From the NCBI RefSeq assembly GCF_039645585.1, contig NZ_CP147915.1:1736001-1800000 (forward strand): 64,000 nt of DNA, written 5' to 3'. This stretch comes from Sulfurimonas sp. HSL-1656. Lineage in GTDB: Bacteria > Campylobacterota > Campylobacteria > Campylobacterales > Sulfurimonadaceae. This document shows positions 15,831-23,848 of this stretch, one piece after another. Both the position numbers and the translations under genes were made by a program. Position 1 is the first letter of the stretch, and every line of letters starts with the position of its first letter. The notes beneath the pieces are model-generated. The model searched no databases. It was not told the DNA's origin and saw only the letters and a program-made list of their open reading frames with translations.

Positions 15831-16841
15831 CTAATTTTTCATTTCCATTAATCTCAGTGCAAGTTTAATCATTTGTGAAACGTATCCAACTTCGTTGTCT
15901 TGCCAACCCATCAGTCTGACAAACTTTCCCCCCACATTCACCGTCCGCTTTTTTTCAATCGTGATCCCGTGAAGGTCACCGATAATATCGGACGATGCAA
16001 GGACATTTTCCGTCACGGCCAGAAGTTCTTTATACTCATTGTGTGCTGCATGTTCAAATATCTTGTTGAGATCTTCTGCATGTATCGATTGTATGAGCTG
16101 CATACTGAAATCGTAAAGTGTCCCTGCAGGTACAGGCACCCGAATACTATGGGTTTGAATACGGCCATCGAGTTGCGGCAATAACTTCTCCACGGTAACT
16201 GTAGCCGAACTAGAAAGGGGTAATATATTTGAGGAAGCGCTTCTGCAACGAAGCAGTTCAGAGGTATTCACTAGCACATCGAGCAGCTTCTGTTCTGCAG
16301 TATAGCTATGGATCATGGATACACCTGCGGCTTCCACACCGGCATATTCATTCAGCAGTTTTAGCACGGGGGCAATAGCATTCGCACTGCAGCTCGCCGC
16401 TGATACTATCCTCTCGCCCTGATACTGATCATCGTTGATGCTTCCGATAAACATCGGCATATCATCCAGTGGCGGTGCCGACACGATGATCTTTTTCACA
16501 CCGCTGTCAAGAAAAGGCTGATTGGCCCTGCAGGTGAGATGTATCCCGGTACACTGAAAGAGAATGTCAATATCCAAGTCGTATAGAGCCTTTGACTCCA
16601 CCTTCTCTTCGTTAAAAAGTGGAATTATCCTGTCCGCGACCATGATGCGGTCATTTTTCTGTTCAACACCATATCGTAGTCGGCCATATACCGAATCAAA
16701 CTGCAATAGATATGCAAACTGTTCCCGCCTATAGATATCGTTTATGCCGACAATTTCAAAACGGTCATCTTCAAGCAATCTGCGCATGAGCGCCCGCCCT
16801 ATCCGCCCGAATCCGTTGATGAAGACATTGATTCTTTTCAT
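15831..16841 (-). CDS. gapA: Glyceraldehyde-3-phosphate dehydrogenase-like protein
   Basis: The 336-residue protein has the type I GAPDH layout. INGFGRIGRALMRRL forms the NAD-binding start, ASCSANAIAP carries the catalytic cysteine (C151), HSYTAEQ the catalytic histidine, and WQDNEVGYVSQM is near the C-terminus. The usual active-site SCTTN is here SCSAN, and several other positions are unusual (for example VSAPPLDD for SAPxxD). It could be a NAD-dependent erythrose-4-phosphate or glyceraldehyde-3-phosphate dehydrogenase. No other sugar-pathway gene is near. A 20-bp inverted repeat lies 34 bases upstream. Confidence 0.8.
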   Translation of the reverse strand: MKRINVFINGFGRIGRALMRRLLEDDRFEIVGINDIYRREQFAYLLQFDSVYGRLRYGVEQKNDRIMVADRIIPLFNEEKVESKALYDLDIDILFQCTGIHLTCRANQPFLDSGVKKIIVSAPPLDDMPMFIGSINDDQYQGERIVSAASCSANAIAPVLKLLNEYAGVEAAGVSMIHSYTAEQKLLDVLVNTSELLRCRSASSNILPLSSSATVTVEKLLPQLDGRIQTHSIRVPVPAGTLYDFSMQLIQSIHAEDLNKIFEHAAHNEYKELLAVTENVLASSDIIGDLHGITIEKKRTVNVGGKFVRLMGWQDNEVGYVSQMIKLALRLMEMKN

Positions 16842-16874
16842 AGTGAGATTATAAACCAGCCGGCATGTGCATCA

Positions 16875-16967
16875 TTCGGGTAAGCAGTAACTGTTCTGGT
16901 GTAATTGGAGTGTTGTGAATCAAATGAAGTTGCAAGGTTTCTTTCGCACAGTTACTGCTTACCCGAA
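16875..16967. repeat. Long inverted repeat upstream of gapA
   Basis: The 20-base arm at 16875-16894 (TTCGGGTAAGCAGTAACTGT) is perfectly complementary to 16948-16967, with 53 bases between. A smaller CGCC-CGAA-GGCG hairpin follows at 16969-16980. The structure lies between the cytochrome stop and the gapA start, so it could terminate the cytochrome transcript or fold in the gapA leader. Confidence 0.6.
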
Positions 16968-17023
16968 CCGCCCGAAGGCGATATTCATATTGGTTAGTTA
17001 TGTATATACAATTTACCTGCCCA

Positions 17024-17395
17024 CTAATATCTTTCGAACAGGTAGTTCGAAATTTCCCGTAATTCTTCCTCGGTGAAAAGCGACTTTTGTGAAGGCATAA
17101 TCCCGCCGAAACGCGCGATAGTCTGTTTACGAAAAAGCATCTTGTCTTCTGACGGATTTTGCATATACTCCACCATGAACTCTTCTGCTTTCTCACGTTC
17201 CGGATAAGCCGCTTTTACTTTTTTCATCACGCCCCACATCGGTGGCGCTTTCATTGTAGCGACTCGCTCCGGAGACAGGTTGCTCACCAAGTGACAGCTT
17301 GCACACCCACTCTCTACCTTTTGTTCCAGTGATGCCATTGGTTCCGATGCGTAAGCAAACGTTATCAGCAAAAGAACAAACAATATATTTTTCAT
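17024..17395 (-). CDS. Small monoheme c-type cytochrome
   Basis: This is a 123-residue exported protein with a signal peptide (about residues 1-16, cleaved near AYAS) and one heme site, CASCH, near residue 31. Possible axial methionines lie in GGIMPSQ. Class I cytochrome c fold is likely. It would act in the periplasm as an electron carrier in the nitrate/NO respiratory context. The start has AAGGAATTCCA upstream. It is separated from the porin gene by 153 bases and looks separately transcribed. Confidence 0.85.
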   Translation of the reverse strand: MKNILFVLLLITFAYASEPMASLEQKVESGCASCHLVSNLSPERVATMKAPPMWGVMKKVKAAYPEREKAEEFMVEYMQNPSEDKMLFRKQTIARFGGIMPSQKSLFTEEELREISNYLFERY

Positions 17396-17523
17396 TGGAA
17401 TTCCTTTTCACGTTATTGTATCGCGAATCGAGGGGGACGACTTGGTCAGGCAGCGGCTTGATGAAACTCTCGAGTTACATAGGAGTGAATGAATCGGTTA
17501 CGCTTTGAAATGCTGCCTGGCCA

Positions 17524-17540
17524 AACCGCCCGAAGGCGGG
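17524..17540 (-). terminator. UUCG-loop hairpin after the porin gene
   Basis: On the minus strand CCGCC-UUCG-GGCGG forms a very stable tetraloop hairpin, followed by UUU, nine bases after the porin stop. The same 15 bases (AACCGCCCGAAGGCG on the plus strand) recur at 16966-16980 after the cytochrome gene, which suggests a reused terminator. Confidence 0.6.
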
Positions 17541-17548
17541 AAGGCGAC

Positions 17549-18772
17549 TTACTTCGTTGAGAATTTATAGTCGAGCTGGGCCCAGACCTTGGTGACGTCG
17601 TTGCCCGTGTCGCCTTTGGAATAGAAGGCCGCCTTGGCCAGGAAGGCGAGGTCCTTGACGCCCGGAACACTGTTCGCGTAGAGCACGTCGAACTCGCTGC
17701 CGAGGTCCTTGTCCGCGCCGGAGAGGGCGTCAAACTTGTGGTAGACGCCCAGCACTTTCCCGAAGCCCGCCGCGGCATATCCCAGCGTACCGCTCAGGTC
17801 CGCCAGACCGTCGTTGTTGCTTCCGGACGTGCGACCGAGGAAGACGTCCGCCCACCCCTGGAACTTGTGCAGGGTCGCCAGCGGGGTCGTGAACCCTTTC
17901 GTGCTGTTGCTTTCGGCGTCTCCCAGCACCTCGTACTCCGCCCCGACAATGAGGCCGGAGATGTTCGCGCCCAGGGCGATGTCGTAGTAGGCAGCATCGA
18001 TCTCCGGCGCATCATCGAGGGCGTAGGTCAGCGAGGCGTCGCTCTGCTTGGCATAGGAGGCCGCATAGTTCAGCGTCACGCCGTCCAGGGCGATATCCCC
18101 GGAGACGCGCAGACCGTAGGTGTCATGAATGTCTGCAAGCATATAGCCGAACCCCGTGACAGAGAGCGCCTTGCCCGCCGAGTACGTAGCGTGCAGGAGC
18201 AGCGAGCCCGTATCGGTTGTCGGGTTGGCGTTGACGCCCTGGTAGCCGTAGATCCAGGAGGCCATGAGGGAGAGGCCCTCGATGGAACCGTTGCTCAGCG
18301 TCACCGTGTCGTAGGCGCGCTCCATCTGGCGCCAGCCGACGGTACCCACGAAGCGCTGGTCGTCGAGGTTGACGAAGGAGCGTCCCGCGAGCAGGGTCGT
18401 GTCTGCCGCCGTGTAGGCCAGGTAACCCTCGGTCAGGATCGCCTGCTGGGGGTCGAGGATCAGGTCATACGTCGCATCCTGCGGCGCGTAGTCGTTGTAG
18501 CCGAAGTTGTTGACCGAGGTCATCCCCACTTTGGCAGTGAGCCCCTCGAGACCGAGGAGCGTCCCTTCGACAGCGAGGCGCGTACGTGCCGTAAAGGCGT
18601 TGGCCGTATCGAGGCCGTTATCCTTGACGTCCGCCATCTCGTAGCGCGGGCGGATCTCCCCGCTCATCTTCATTCCGTCCAGGAGAACGATCTCTTCGGC
18701 CGCCGACGCGGCCACACCCATACTTCCCACAATAACCGGCACGGCGGCCAAAGACAACATCACTTTTCTCAT
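17549..18772 (-). CDS. Outer-membrane porin-like protein
   Basis: The 407-residue protein has a signal peptide (cleavage near ASAA) and many alternating beta-strand segments. It ends in a short strand LDYKFSTK, typical of outer-membrane barrels apart from lacking a terminal aromatic. Such porins are often found beside respiratory genes in Campylobacterota. Its substrate is unknown; anion uptake such as nitrate would fit. It lies 30 bases downstream of a cytochrome c gene and shares that promoter. Its base composition is clearly more GC-rich than the adjoining island genes and is like the host flanks. Confidence 0.75.
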   Translation of the reverse strand: MRKVMLSLAAVPVIVGSMGVAASAAEEIVLLDGMKMSGEIRPRYEMADVKDNGLDTANAFTARTRLAVEGTLLGLEGLTAKVGMTSVNNFGYNDYAPQDATYDLILDPQQAILTEGYLAYTAADTTLLAGRSFVNLDDQRFVGTVGWRQMERAYDTVTLSNGSIEGLSLMASWIYGYQGVNANPTTDTGSLLLHATYSAGKALSVTGFGYMLADIHDTYGLRVSGDIALDGVTLNYAASYAKQSDASLTYALDDAPEIDAAYYDIALGANISGLIVGAEYEVLGDAESNSTKGFTTPLATLHKFQGWADVFLGRTSGSNNDGLADLSGTLGYAAAGFGKVLGVYHKFDALSGADKDLGSEFDVLYANSVPGVKDLAFLAKAAFYSKGDTGNDVTKVWAQLDYKFSTK

Positions 18773-18802
18773 GTTCTACTCCTCAATTTGGCTACTTACG
18801 CC

Positions 18803-19096
18803 TTATTTCCCGACCATGTCAGCAATCGACTGAATATCTGCCTCCGAAAGGCTTGCTACCTGACCTTTCATCATCGCTTTCATCGGGCCGCCGTAACTGC
18901 CATCTTTATATCCGCTCAACGCTGTGACAATCTCTGCTTTTGTCATCGTATTGATCACCTTGCTTTTACCGAGCGCCGACTTTTCTCCGGTTGTACCGTG
19001 GCATGCCGAACATTTTTTATAAGCAGCAGCACCGTCGGCAGACAATGAACATGTCAAGCCAAACGTCACTACCAATGCCGTTACGAGTTTTGTCAT
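18803..19096 (-). CDS. Cytochrome c553-like small electron carrier
   Basis: The 97-residue protein has a signal peptide cleaved near LSA-D, the heme motif CSACH close to the mature N-terminus, and a C-terminal methionine-rich stretch (GPMKAMMKGQ) that supplies the sixth ligand. It fits the small monoheme c553 family of epsilonproteobacteria. Start at 19096 is chosen for AAGGAGAAGATT. A TTGAC-N4-GTCAA box lies 60 bases upstream. It probably carries electrons in the periplasm. Confidence 0.9.
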   Translation of the reverse strand: MTKLVTALVVTFGLTCSLSADGAAAYKKCSACHGTTGEKSALGKSKVINTMTKAEIVTALSGYKDGSYGGPMKAMMKGQVASLSEADIQSIADMVGK

Positions 19097-19155
19097 AATC
19101 TTCTCCTTGAATATATGGTTATGAAGATTATAAGAAAACAACAAGGGCGTCGTCT

Positions 19156-19169
19156 TTGACCTAGGTCAA
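19156..19169. promoter_or_regulatory. Crp/Fnr-type box upstream of cytochrome c553 gene
   Basis: TTGACCTAGGTCAA is a perfect inverted repeat of the TTGAC-N4-GTCAA type, 60 bases before the cytochrome start on the minus strand. The same form precedes napA, moaA and the ribonucleotide reductase gene. Confidence 0.7.
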
Positions 19170-19245
19170 GCGACAGAAAAACTGCTGAGTAAAAAGGGGG
19201 TCAGGGGAGAGACCGGCGCAGGAGTCTGCGTCGGATTCGGAAGCA

Positions 19246-19770
19246 CTAGTTTAACTGATTTGCAAGCCACTCCTCGGGGGAGAGACCGGCGTCAGAGGCA
19301 GCCTGTAACATCTTTTCGTATGTTCTTGTCGGCAAGTAGCCGACAATACGTACACTGTCGCCCTCTTTTTGCCGCATCGCATCGTAGACATTTTGCATCT
19401 CATAACGTTTGCTGTGAGGAACATAGGAGCGAAGCGATTTGTACTCTATGAGTTCACCGTTTTTAAACACACCGCTGACGCGGGCGTACACCCAGTAATA
19501 ACCGTCATCTTTTCGGCGGTTCTTAACGTATCCCTCCCATGCTTTACCTGCTTTTAGCGTCTCCCACATATGACGGAATGCGCTCTTGGGCATGTCGGAG
19601 TGGCGCAGAATATTATGCGGCTGGCCGACCAGTTCCTCCGGAGTATAACCGGAAATGTCGGCAAAAGTATCATTCGCATACGTGATGATGCCTTTGAGAT
19701 CCGTACGGGAGATAATAAGCTCGTCTTCCGGCACTTCAGTCTCGCGGAACATCGCAAACGACGTCTGCAT
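19246..19770 (-). CDS. PAS-domain sensor protein at the end of the nap operon
   Basis: The 174-residue protein has an Aer-like PAS domain: ISRTDLKGIITYANDTFADISGYTPEELVGQPHN (split over residues about 20-53), then WEGYVKNRRKDDGYYWVYA. The PAS type resembles the FAD-binding redox sensor of Aer. A short C-terminal helical tail follows, without kinase, methyl-accepting or output domain. It starts 11 bases after napD with AAAAGGAGCC upstream, so it is co-transcribed with nap. It may report redox state through protein contacts. Confidence 0.82.
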   Translation of the reverse strand: MQTSFAMFRETEVPEDELIISRTDLKGIITYANDTFADISGYTPEELVGQPHNILRHSDMPKSAFRHMWETLKAGKAWEGYVKNRRKDDGYYWVYARVSGVFKNGELIEYKSLRSYVPHSKRYEMQNVYDAMRQKEGDSVRIVGYLPTRTYEKMLQAASDAGLSPEEWLANQLN

Positions 19771-19781
19771 ATCGGCTCCTT

Positions 19782-20132
19782 TTAAAGCTTCTTCTTCAGA
19801 TCGCCGTTGTACTGGATATCTTTATACCTGGCATCGGGGTCATCGAGCCATTCAGGTATATCCGTTCCTTCGATCTCCAGTTTGTCCCGCTCTTTGTCCA
19901 GCTCATCTTCACTGTAGGCAAATTGCATATCGGCGGCGACAACGTGCGGCATTTCCTGAATCGTAGTCAGCTTTTTCACCTCTTCTTCAACCCCATCACC
20001 TTCAATCGTGACAATGATGCGTCCCTTTTCGTCATGGAAGTGATAATCACATACATCCGAAGCTTTGAGCGCTTCGACCAACTCTTCGACAAATTGCGGT
20101 GTCGTCTGAACGACAATACTTGAAATATTCAT
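19782..20132 (-). CDS. napD: NapD, NapA-specific chaperone
   Basis: The 116-residue protein starts with the ferredoxin-like fold seen in NapD (MNISSIVVQTTP... then IIVTIEGD). NapD binds the twin-arginine signal of NapA during cofactor insertion. The C-terminal 40 residues are a charged extension longer than in E. coli NapD. An ATG at 20138 lies too close to AGGAG; the ATG at 20132 has six-base spacing and is preferred. It follows napL by nine bases. Confidence 0.85.
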   Translation of the reverse strand: MNISSIVVQTTPQFVEELVEALKASDVCDYHFHDEKGRIIVTIEGDGVEEEVKKLTTIQEMPHVVAADMQFAYSEDELDKERDKLEIEGTDIPEWLDDPDARYKDIQYNGDLKKKL

Positions 20133-20141
20133 GTTCATCTC

Positions 20142-21113
20142 CTATTTGATGGTTTCAATGTCCCAGTAAAGGATTCTGGTCTCTTCGGCCGATGAGAAAA
20201 AATGGTCTTCATCCACAAATGCGAAATCCGTCAAGGTTGCCGTATGCCCTTTAAGCTCAGCCAACTTTGTCCGACCCGCTATGTCGAAAAGCGCTACATC
20301 GTTTTCAACGGTTGCCGCGAATATGCCCCGATTTGCCGAAGGCGTCAGCGCTGCGGCATAGATTAGGAAATCACCCTCCATGTAGTAAGCCGTGCCATCC
20401 GGTTTATAGACGGCACAGCGGCGGTCCTGCCCCGCGGTGATGATGACGCCTTGGCGATAATCCACCTTGTATATATTGTCAACGTTCTGTCCACGCAGGA
20501 GTTTCATATGGGAAAAGTCCGATACCCTAAAGACATTGACATCCCCGCTTTCATCCGCAGTGACGACCGTCTTGCGGTCCTCGCTTAGCGTCATGTCCCC
20601 GAATGCGGATCCGCCGCTTTCCTCATCCTTGATCATTCGGCGGTAAACAACTTCTTCGGTACTGATCCGATACAGAATGATTTCAGAACTCAACAGCCCC
20701 AGAAGCATATGGTCTTCGTCAACAAGCACCCCTCTCTTTATCGGAAGGGCATCGCTGCTGTCAATCACTTTTTTCAGTTTTTCATTTTGATAAAGGTAAA
20801 CGTTGCGATAGCCTGCCTTCCCTTCGGAGACCAGCATCAAAACATCACCGAGTTTGTCGATCGAATATATTTTTGCCGGGATTTCATCTCCCATAAAATC
20901 AATGATATTCGGAATCGTAATGACGGCCTGCTTTTTCCTGCCTGCGATGTCGAAAACATCGACCTTGCCACTGTAGGTTGCGGCATAAAGCTCACCGTTC
21001 TCGACAAGGATGTCTGTCACCAGCCCATCTGCCGTCAACGCTGCAGCCGGACCGATTTCCCGACCGATCAACAGTGCTGCCGACAGCATGAAAAGCAGGC
21101 TGATTTTTTTCAC
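20142..21113 (-). CDS. napL: NapL, periplasmic beta-propeller-like nap protein
   Basis: The 323-residue protein has a signal peptide and repeated WD40-like beta-sheet blades (LYAATYSGKVDVFD, TVVTADESGDVNVFR, IFAATVENDVALFD, ending RILYWDIETIK). NapL occurs in epsilonproteobacterial nap clusters, where its role is accessory and not settled. It begins with GTG overlapping the napF stop as GTGA, which implies coupled translation. Confidence 0.85.
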   Translation of the reverse strand: MKKISLLFMLSAALLIGREIGPAAALTADGLVTDILVENGELYAATYSGKVDVFDIAGRKKQAVITIPNIIDFMGDEIPAKIYSIDKLGDVLMLVSEGKAGYRNVYLYQNEKLKKVIDSSDALPIKRGVLVDEDHMLLGLLSSEIILYRISTEEVVYRRMIKDEESGGSAFGDMTLSEDRKTVVTADESGDVNVFRVSDFSHMKLLRGQNVDNIYKVDYRQGVIITAGQDRRCAVYKPDGTAYYMEGDFLIYAAALTPSANRGIFAATVENDVALFDIAGRTKLAELKGHTATLTDFAFVDEDHFFSSAEETRILYWDIETIK

Positions 21114-21604
21114 TCGTTCCCTTTAAAGAATGTCGTCTCAATAGCTTCAGACGGGCACCTGCCGATGCAAAATCCGCACGATGTGCATCGGGAGGCATTT
21201 ATATCCGGCTTGTAAAGCCCTTTGAAATCGATCGCATTGTCCAAGCAAGGTTCTTTGCATGAAAAACACATCACTCCCTGCCAACTAACACATTTTAAAG
21301 GGTTGATCCTAACGGCAGCATGAATGGGTTCTTCCGTATGGGAAAGCACCCCGGGACTACAGGCTTCCAGACACGCTCCACAGTAGGTACAGCCACCCTT
21401 GGAAAAGTCAAGATGAGGAGTACGGTCTTTACCGATAATGATGATATTCTCTTCGCACGCATTGCTGCACATTCCTTCGCATTCAGGACAAGTTTGCCCG
21501 AAGCGCGAAAGATCCGCCGCGTAGGGAGGCCTGATCTGCTTCCCTTTATTCATAACGGCGGCACCGAGTGCACCGAAAAAACCGCGGCGGCTGATGTCAG
21601 ACAC
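21110..21604 (-). CDS. napF: NapF, iron-sulfur protein of nitrate reductase maturation/electron transfer
   Basis: The 164-residue ferredoxin-like protein starts MSDISRRGFFGALG and contains several cysteine clusters: CPECEGMCSNAC, CTYCGACLEACSP, CFSCKEPC and CTSCGFCIGRCP. NapF in other bacteria is cytoplasmic and contacts NapA. The N-terminal SRRGFFG looks like a twin-arginine stretch but lacks a long hydrophobic core. GTG start at 21604, two bases after napB. Confidence 0.87.
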   Translation of the reverse strand: MSDISRRGFFGALGAAVMNKGKQIRPPYAADLSRFGQTCPECEGMCSNACEENIIIIGKDRTPHLDFSKGGCTYCGACLEACSPGVLSHTEEPIHAAVRINPLKCVSWQGVMCFSCKEPCLDNAIDFKGLYKPDINASRCTSCGFCIGRCPSEAIETTFFKGNE

Positions 21605-21605
21605 G

Positions 21606-22232
21606 TTATTGCACCCCTACATTAAGGACATCAAGCAGATCAGACTTGTTCTTCATCGTCTCATCCTGATAATCGGGTTTGAACGTGTTGGCAACTGCCG
21701 GCGCGATATTCGCCTGCGGCGCATGGCATTGGGAGCAGTTAAAGCGGCCTTGGTAAAGGTGATCAGATTTCTTTACAATCATTTTAAAATCACCTGTATT
21801 GTCAACCTCTTTCCCCTCTTTTGTGATCTTGCCGTCGGCGGCCAACGATGTATCGGGCCGGAAGTTGGCAAAGTGTGAAGCCGGAATTGGCGTTGCCCCC
21901 ATCGCCTCTGCGATATCCGGCATATGACAGCCGAGGCAGGCATTGTTCTCCTTGGTAATCGGCAGAAGGCCCTCAACGTCATGCGGGATCATCGGCGGCG
22001 CGTTGTCGTAGGCGCGCTGAATCCGCTGTGACGTTCCAGGAGCCTCCGCGGAATAATCCGCCATCGCCGGTTTCGTTCCCTGCTCCGTATAGAGATCAGT
22101 CTTCCGAAGCCCCAGGGACTCTTCCGATACCGTCGGTTTCACTTCGGCTGTCTTCGCCGGCTCCACACTATTGCTGCATCCAATCATCAGCAGAGCAGCT
22201 GCAATGCCGCCCGTTATCACTCTCATTTTCAT
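21606..22232 (-). CDS. napB: NapB, diheme cytochrome c subunit of nitrate reductase
   Basis: The 208-residue exported protein has two heme sites, CLGCH and CSQCH, and passes electrons to NapA. The N-terminus MKMRVITGGIAAALLMIGC followed by SNS looks like a lipoprotein signal (L-M-I-G-C), so this NapB may be membrane anchored. A low-complexity linker precedes the heme domain. It overlaps napH by four bases. Confidence 0.9.
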   Translation of the reverse strand: MKMRVITGGIAAALLMIGCSNSVEPAKTAEVKPTVSEESLGLRKTDLYTEQGTKPAMADYSAEAPGTSQRIQRAYDNAPPMIPHDVEGLLPITKENNACLGCHMPDIAEAMGATPIPASHFANFRPDTSLAADGKITKEGKEVDNTGDFKMIVKKSDHLYQGRFNCSQCHAPQANIAPAVANTFKPDYQDETMKNKSDLLDVLNVGVQ

Positions 22233-23038
22233 GACTTCTCCTTTGCTTGTTTCGCAAGTTTGCGAATTGAAAAGTTCAGTGCATCATCCTCACAGACTTC
22301 AACACACCTTCCGCAGTTTGTACACTCACCCATCACTACACTTTCGCTGCTTCTCGCAACCATATGCAGCACCTCTTTTTCAGGGCATATCTCTTTGCAC
22401 TTCATACAGGCCGTACACTTCTCCGCGTCATGGAAGACCCGGATCAGAGAGAAACGGCTGATCAGCGAATAAAACCCGCCCAGCGGGCAGATATGACCGC
22501 ACCATCCGTGTTCATGGACGAACAGGTCGAACAGAAAGATCACCAGAAGTGCTGCACCGCCGAACCCCATACCGAACACGATGCCGCGATGCGCCATCGA
22601 GATCGGACTGATCATTTCAAACGCTGCAACGCCTGTCAGCGCAGAGAGTATCAGGGAAATCCCGAGTACCCAATAACGCATGTTCCGGCTCATATAAACC
22701 CGCTTCTGCACCTGGGATATCCCCAGTTTTCTCCGTGTCCAGTTGGCCGCGTCCGTGACCATATTGACCGGACAGACCCAGCTGCAAAAAGCCCGTCCGC
22801 CGATCACGGCGTAAAAAACAAAAATGATCACCGCTCCGATGAGTACGGTCGTTGAAAGCGCCGCACCCGCCGAAAGCATCTGCAATACCGCGAACGGATC
22901 GGAAAGCGGCACACGCTGAAGCAGCAGTGACGCACTCAGATTTCCCTGCAGGATTGCCGTGTATCCGTACCAGTTGGCCGCACCGTAAAGCGTCAGCAGA
23001 CCGACCTGGAGCATCCGGCGCAAAATCAGATATTTCAT
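22229..23038 (-). CDS. napH: NapH, membrane quinol dehydrogenase iron-sulfur protein
   Basis: The 269-residue protein has four membrane spans, FCSWVCPVNMVTDAANW and CGHICPLGGFYS motifs in loops, and a C-terminal ferredoxin part with CTACMKCKEICP and CTNCGRCVEVCEDD. With NapG it oxidises menaquinol in place of NapC, which is absent here. ATG overlaps the napG stop (ATGA). Confidence 0.92.
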   Translation of the reverse strand: MKYLILRRMLQVGLLTLYGAANWYGYTAILQGNLSASLLLQRVPLSDPFAVLQMLSAGAALSTTVLIGAVIIFVFYAVIGGRAFCSWVCPVNMVTDAANWTRRKLGISQVQKRVYMSRNMRYWVLGISLILSALTGVAAFEMISPISMAHRGIVFGMGFGGAALLVIFLFDLFVHEHGWCGHICPLGGFYSLISRFSLIRVFHDAEKCTACMKCKEICPEKEVLHMVARSSESVVMGECTNCGRCVEVCEDDALNFSIRKLAKQAKEKS

Positions 23039-23838
23039 TCGAGCAGATCCCCCATATCGTTCAGCGAATCGATCGCTTTTTCCTGACTGCGTTCCGTTAC
23101 CGTCGTGCCGCCTTTAGCCGATTTGACGCGTTCCTGGTCCTTTTTATCCCAGCCTTTGACGTAATGACTGCCGGCATGTCCTTCGACAACACCTCTCGGC
23201 AGGATGGTAATCGCCGCCTTTTCCGTAACGCAGGCATGTTCGCACATCCCGCAGCCTGTACAGACGTCTGGGACAACAACCGGTTTTAAATAGGCATGTT
23301 TCCCCGTCCGTTCATTTTGCTCATATTCCAGCTTTATGGCCTGGTCCATTAATGGACAGGCCCGATAGCAGGCATCGCACTGGATTCCCCAGAAGGCGAT
23401 GCAGGCCTTCGGATCGACGATGGCAACCCCGATGTCGATCTTCTTGATGTCCCAGAACATCTCTCCTTCGAAGTCACTTTGAACTTTGTTTGCGTCCAGC
23501 GCGCCCGTGGGACAGACCGGGACACAGGGGATGTCTTCACACATATAGCAGGGGATCTCCCTAGGGGTGAAAAACGGTGTTCCCATCGGTAATGTATCAC
23601 CGGGAGCTGCCAGCTTGAGCGTATCGTAAGGACACCCCTCGACACAGAGGCCGCATTTGATACAGGACTTCAAAAAGTCGGCTTCATTCTGCGCACCGGG
23701 AGGACGCAGCACCAACGGTGCCGCTTTGACTTCTTCCACATAAGCAGTCCATACCAATGCACCCATCGCGCTGAGGCCTACACCCCGCGCCATGGTCAGA
23801 AGAAATTTACGACGGTCGCTCAGCTGTTCGTTTTTCAT
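23035..23838 (-). CDS. napG: NapG, periplasmic four-cluster ferredoxin of quinol dehydrogenase
   Basis: The 267-residue protein has a Tat signal (DRRKFLLTMARGVGLSAMG) and four [4Fe-4S] motifs, including CIKCGLCVEGCP, CYMCEDIPCVPVCP, CDACYRACP and CTGCGMCEHAC. It relays electrons from NapH to NapB/NapA. A longer frame reaches 23952, inside napA, but the ATG at 23838 with GAGAG upstream gives the expected N-terminus ten bases after napA. Confidence 0.92.
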   Translation of the reverse strand: MKNEQLSDRRKFLLTMARGVGLSAMGALVWTAYVEEVKAAPLVLRPPGAQNEADFLKSCIKCGLCVEGCPYDTLKLAAPGDTLPMGTPFFTPREIPCYMCEDIPCVPVCPTGALDANKVQSDFEGEMFWDIKKIDIGVAIVDPKACIAFWGIQCDACYRACPLMDQAIKLEYEQNERTGKHAYLKPVVVPDVCTGCGMCEHACVTEKAAITILPRGVVEGHAGSHYVKGWDKKDQERVKSAKGGTTVTERSQEKAIDSLNDMGDLLE

Positions 23839-23848
23839 TGCTCTCTCG

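Noticed and set aside
17738-19048. 436-codon plus-strand frame opposite the porin and cytochrome genes
   Set aside because: It runs antisense through two exported proteins with good starts and shows no domain, only Arg/His/Val-rich sequence.
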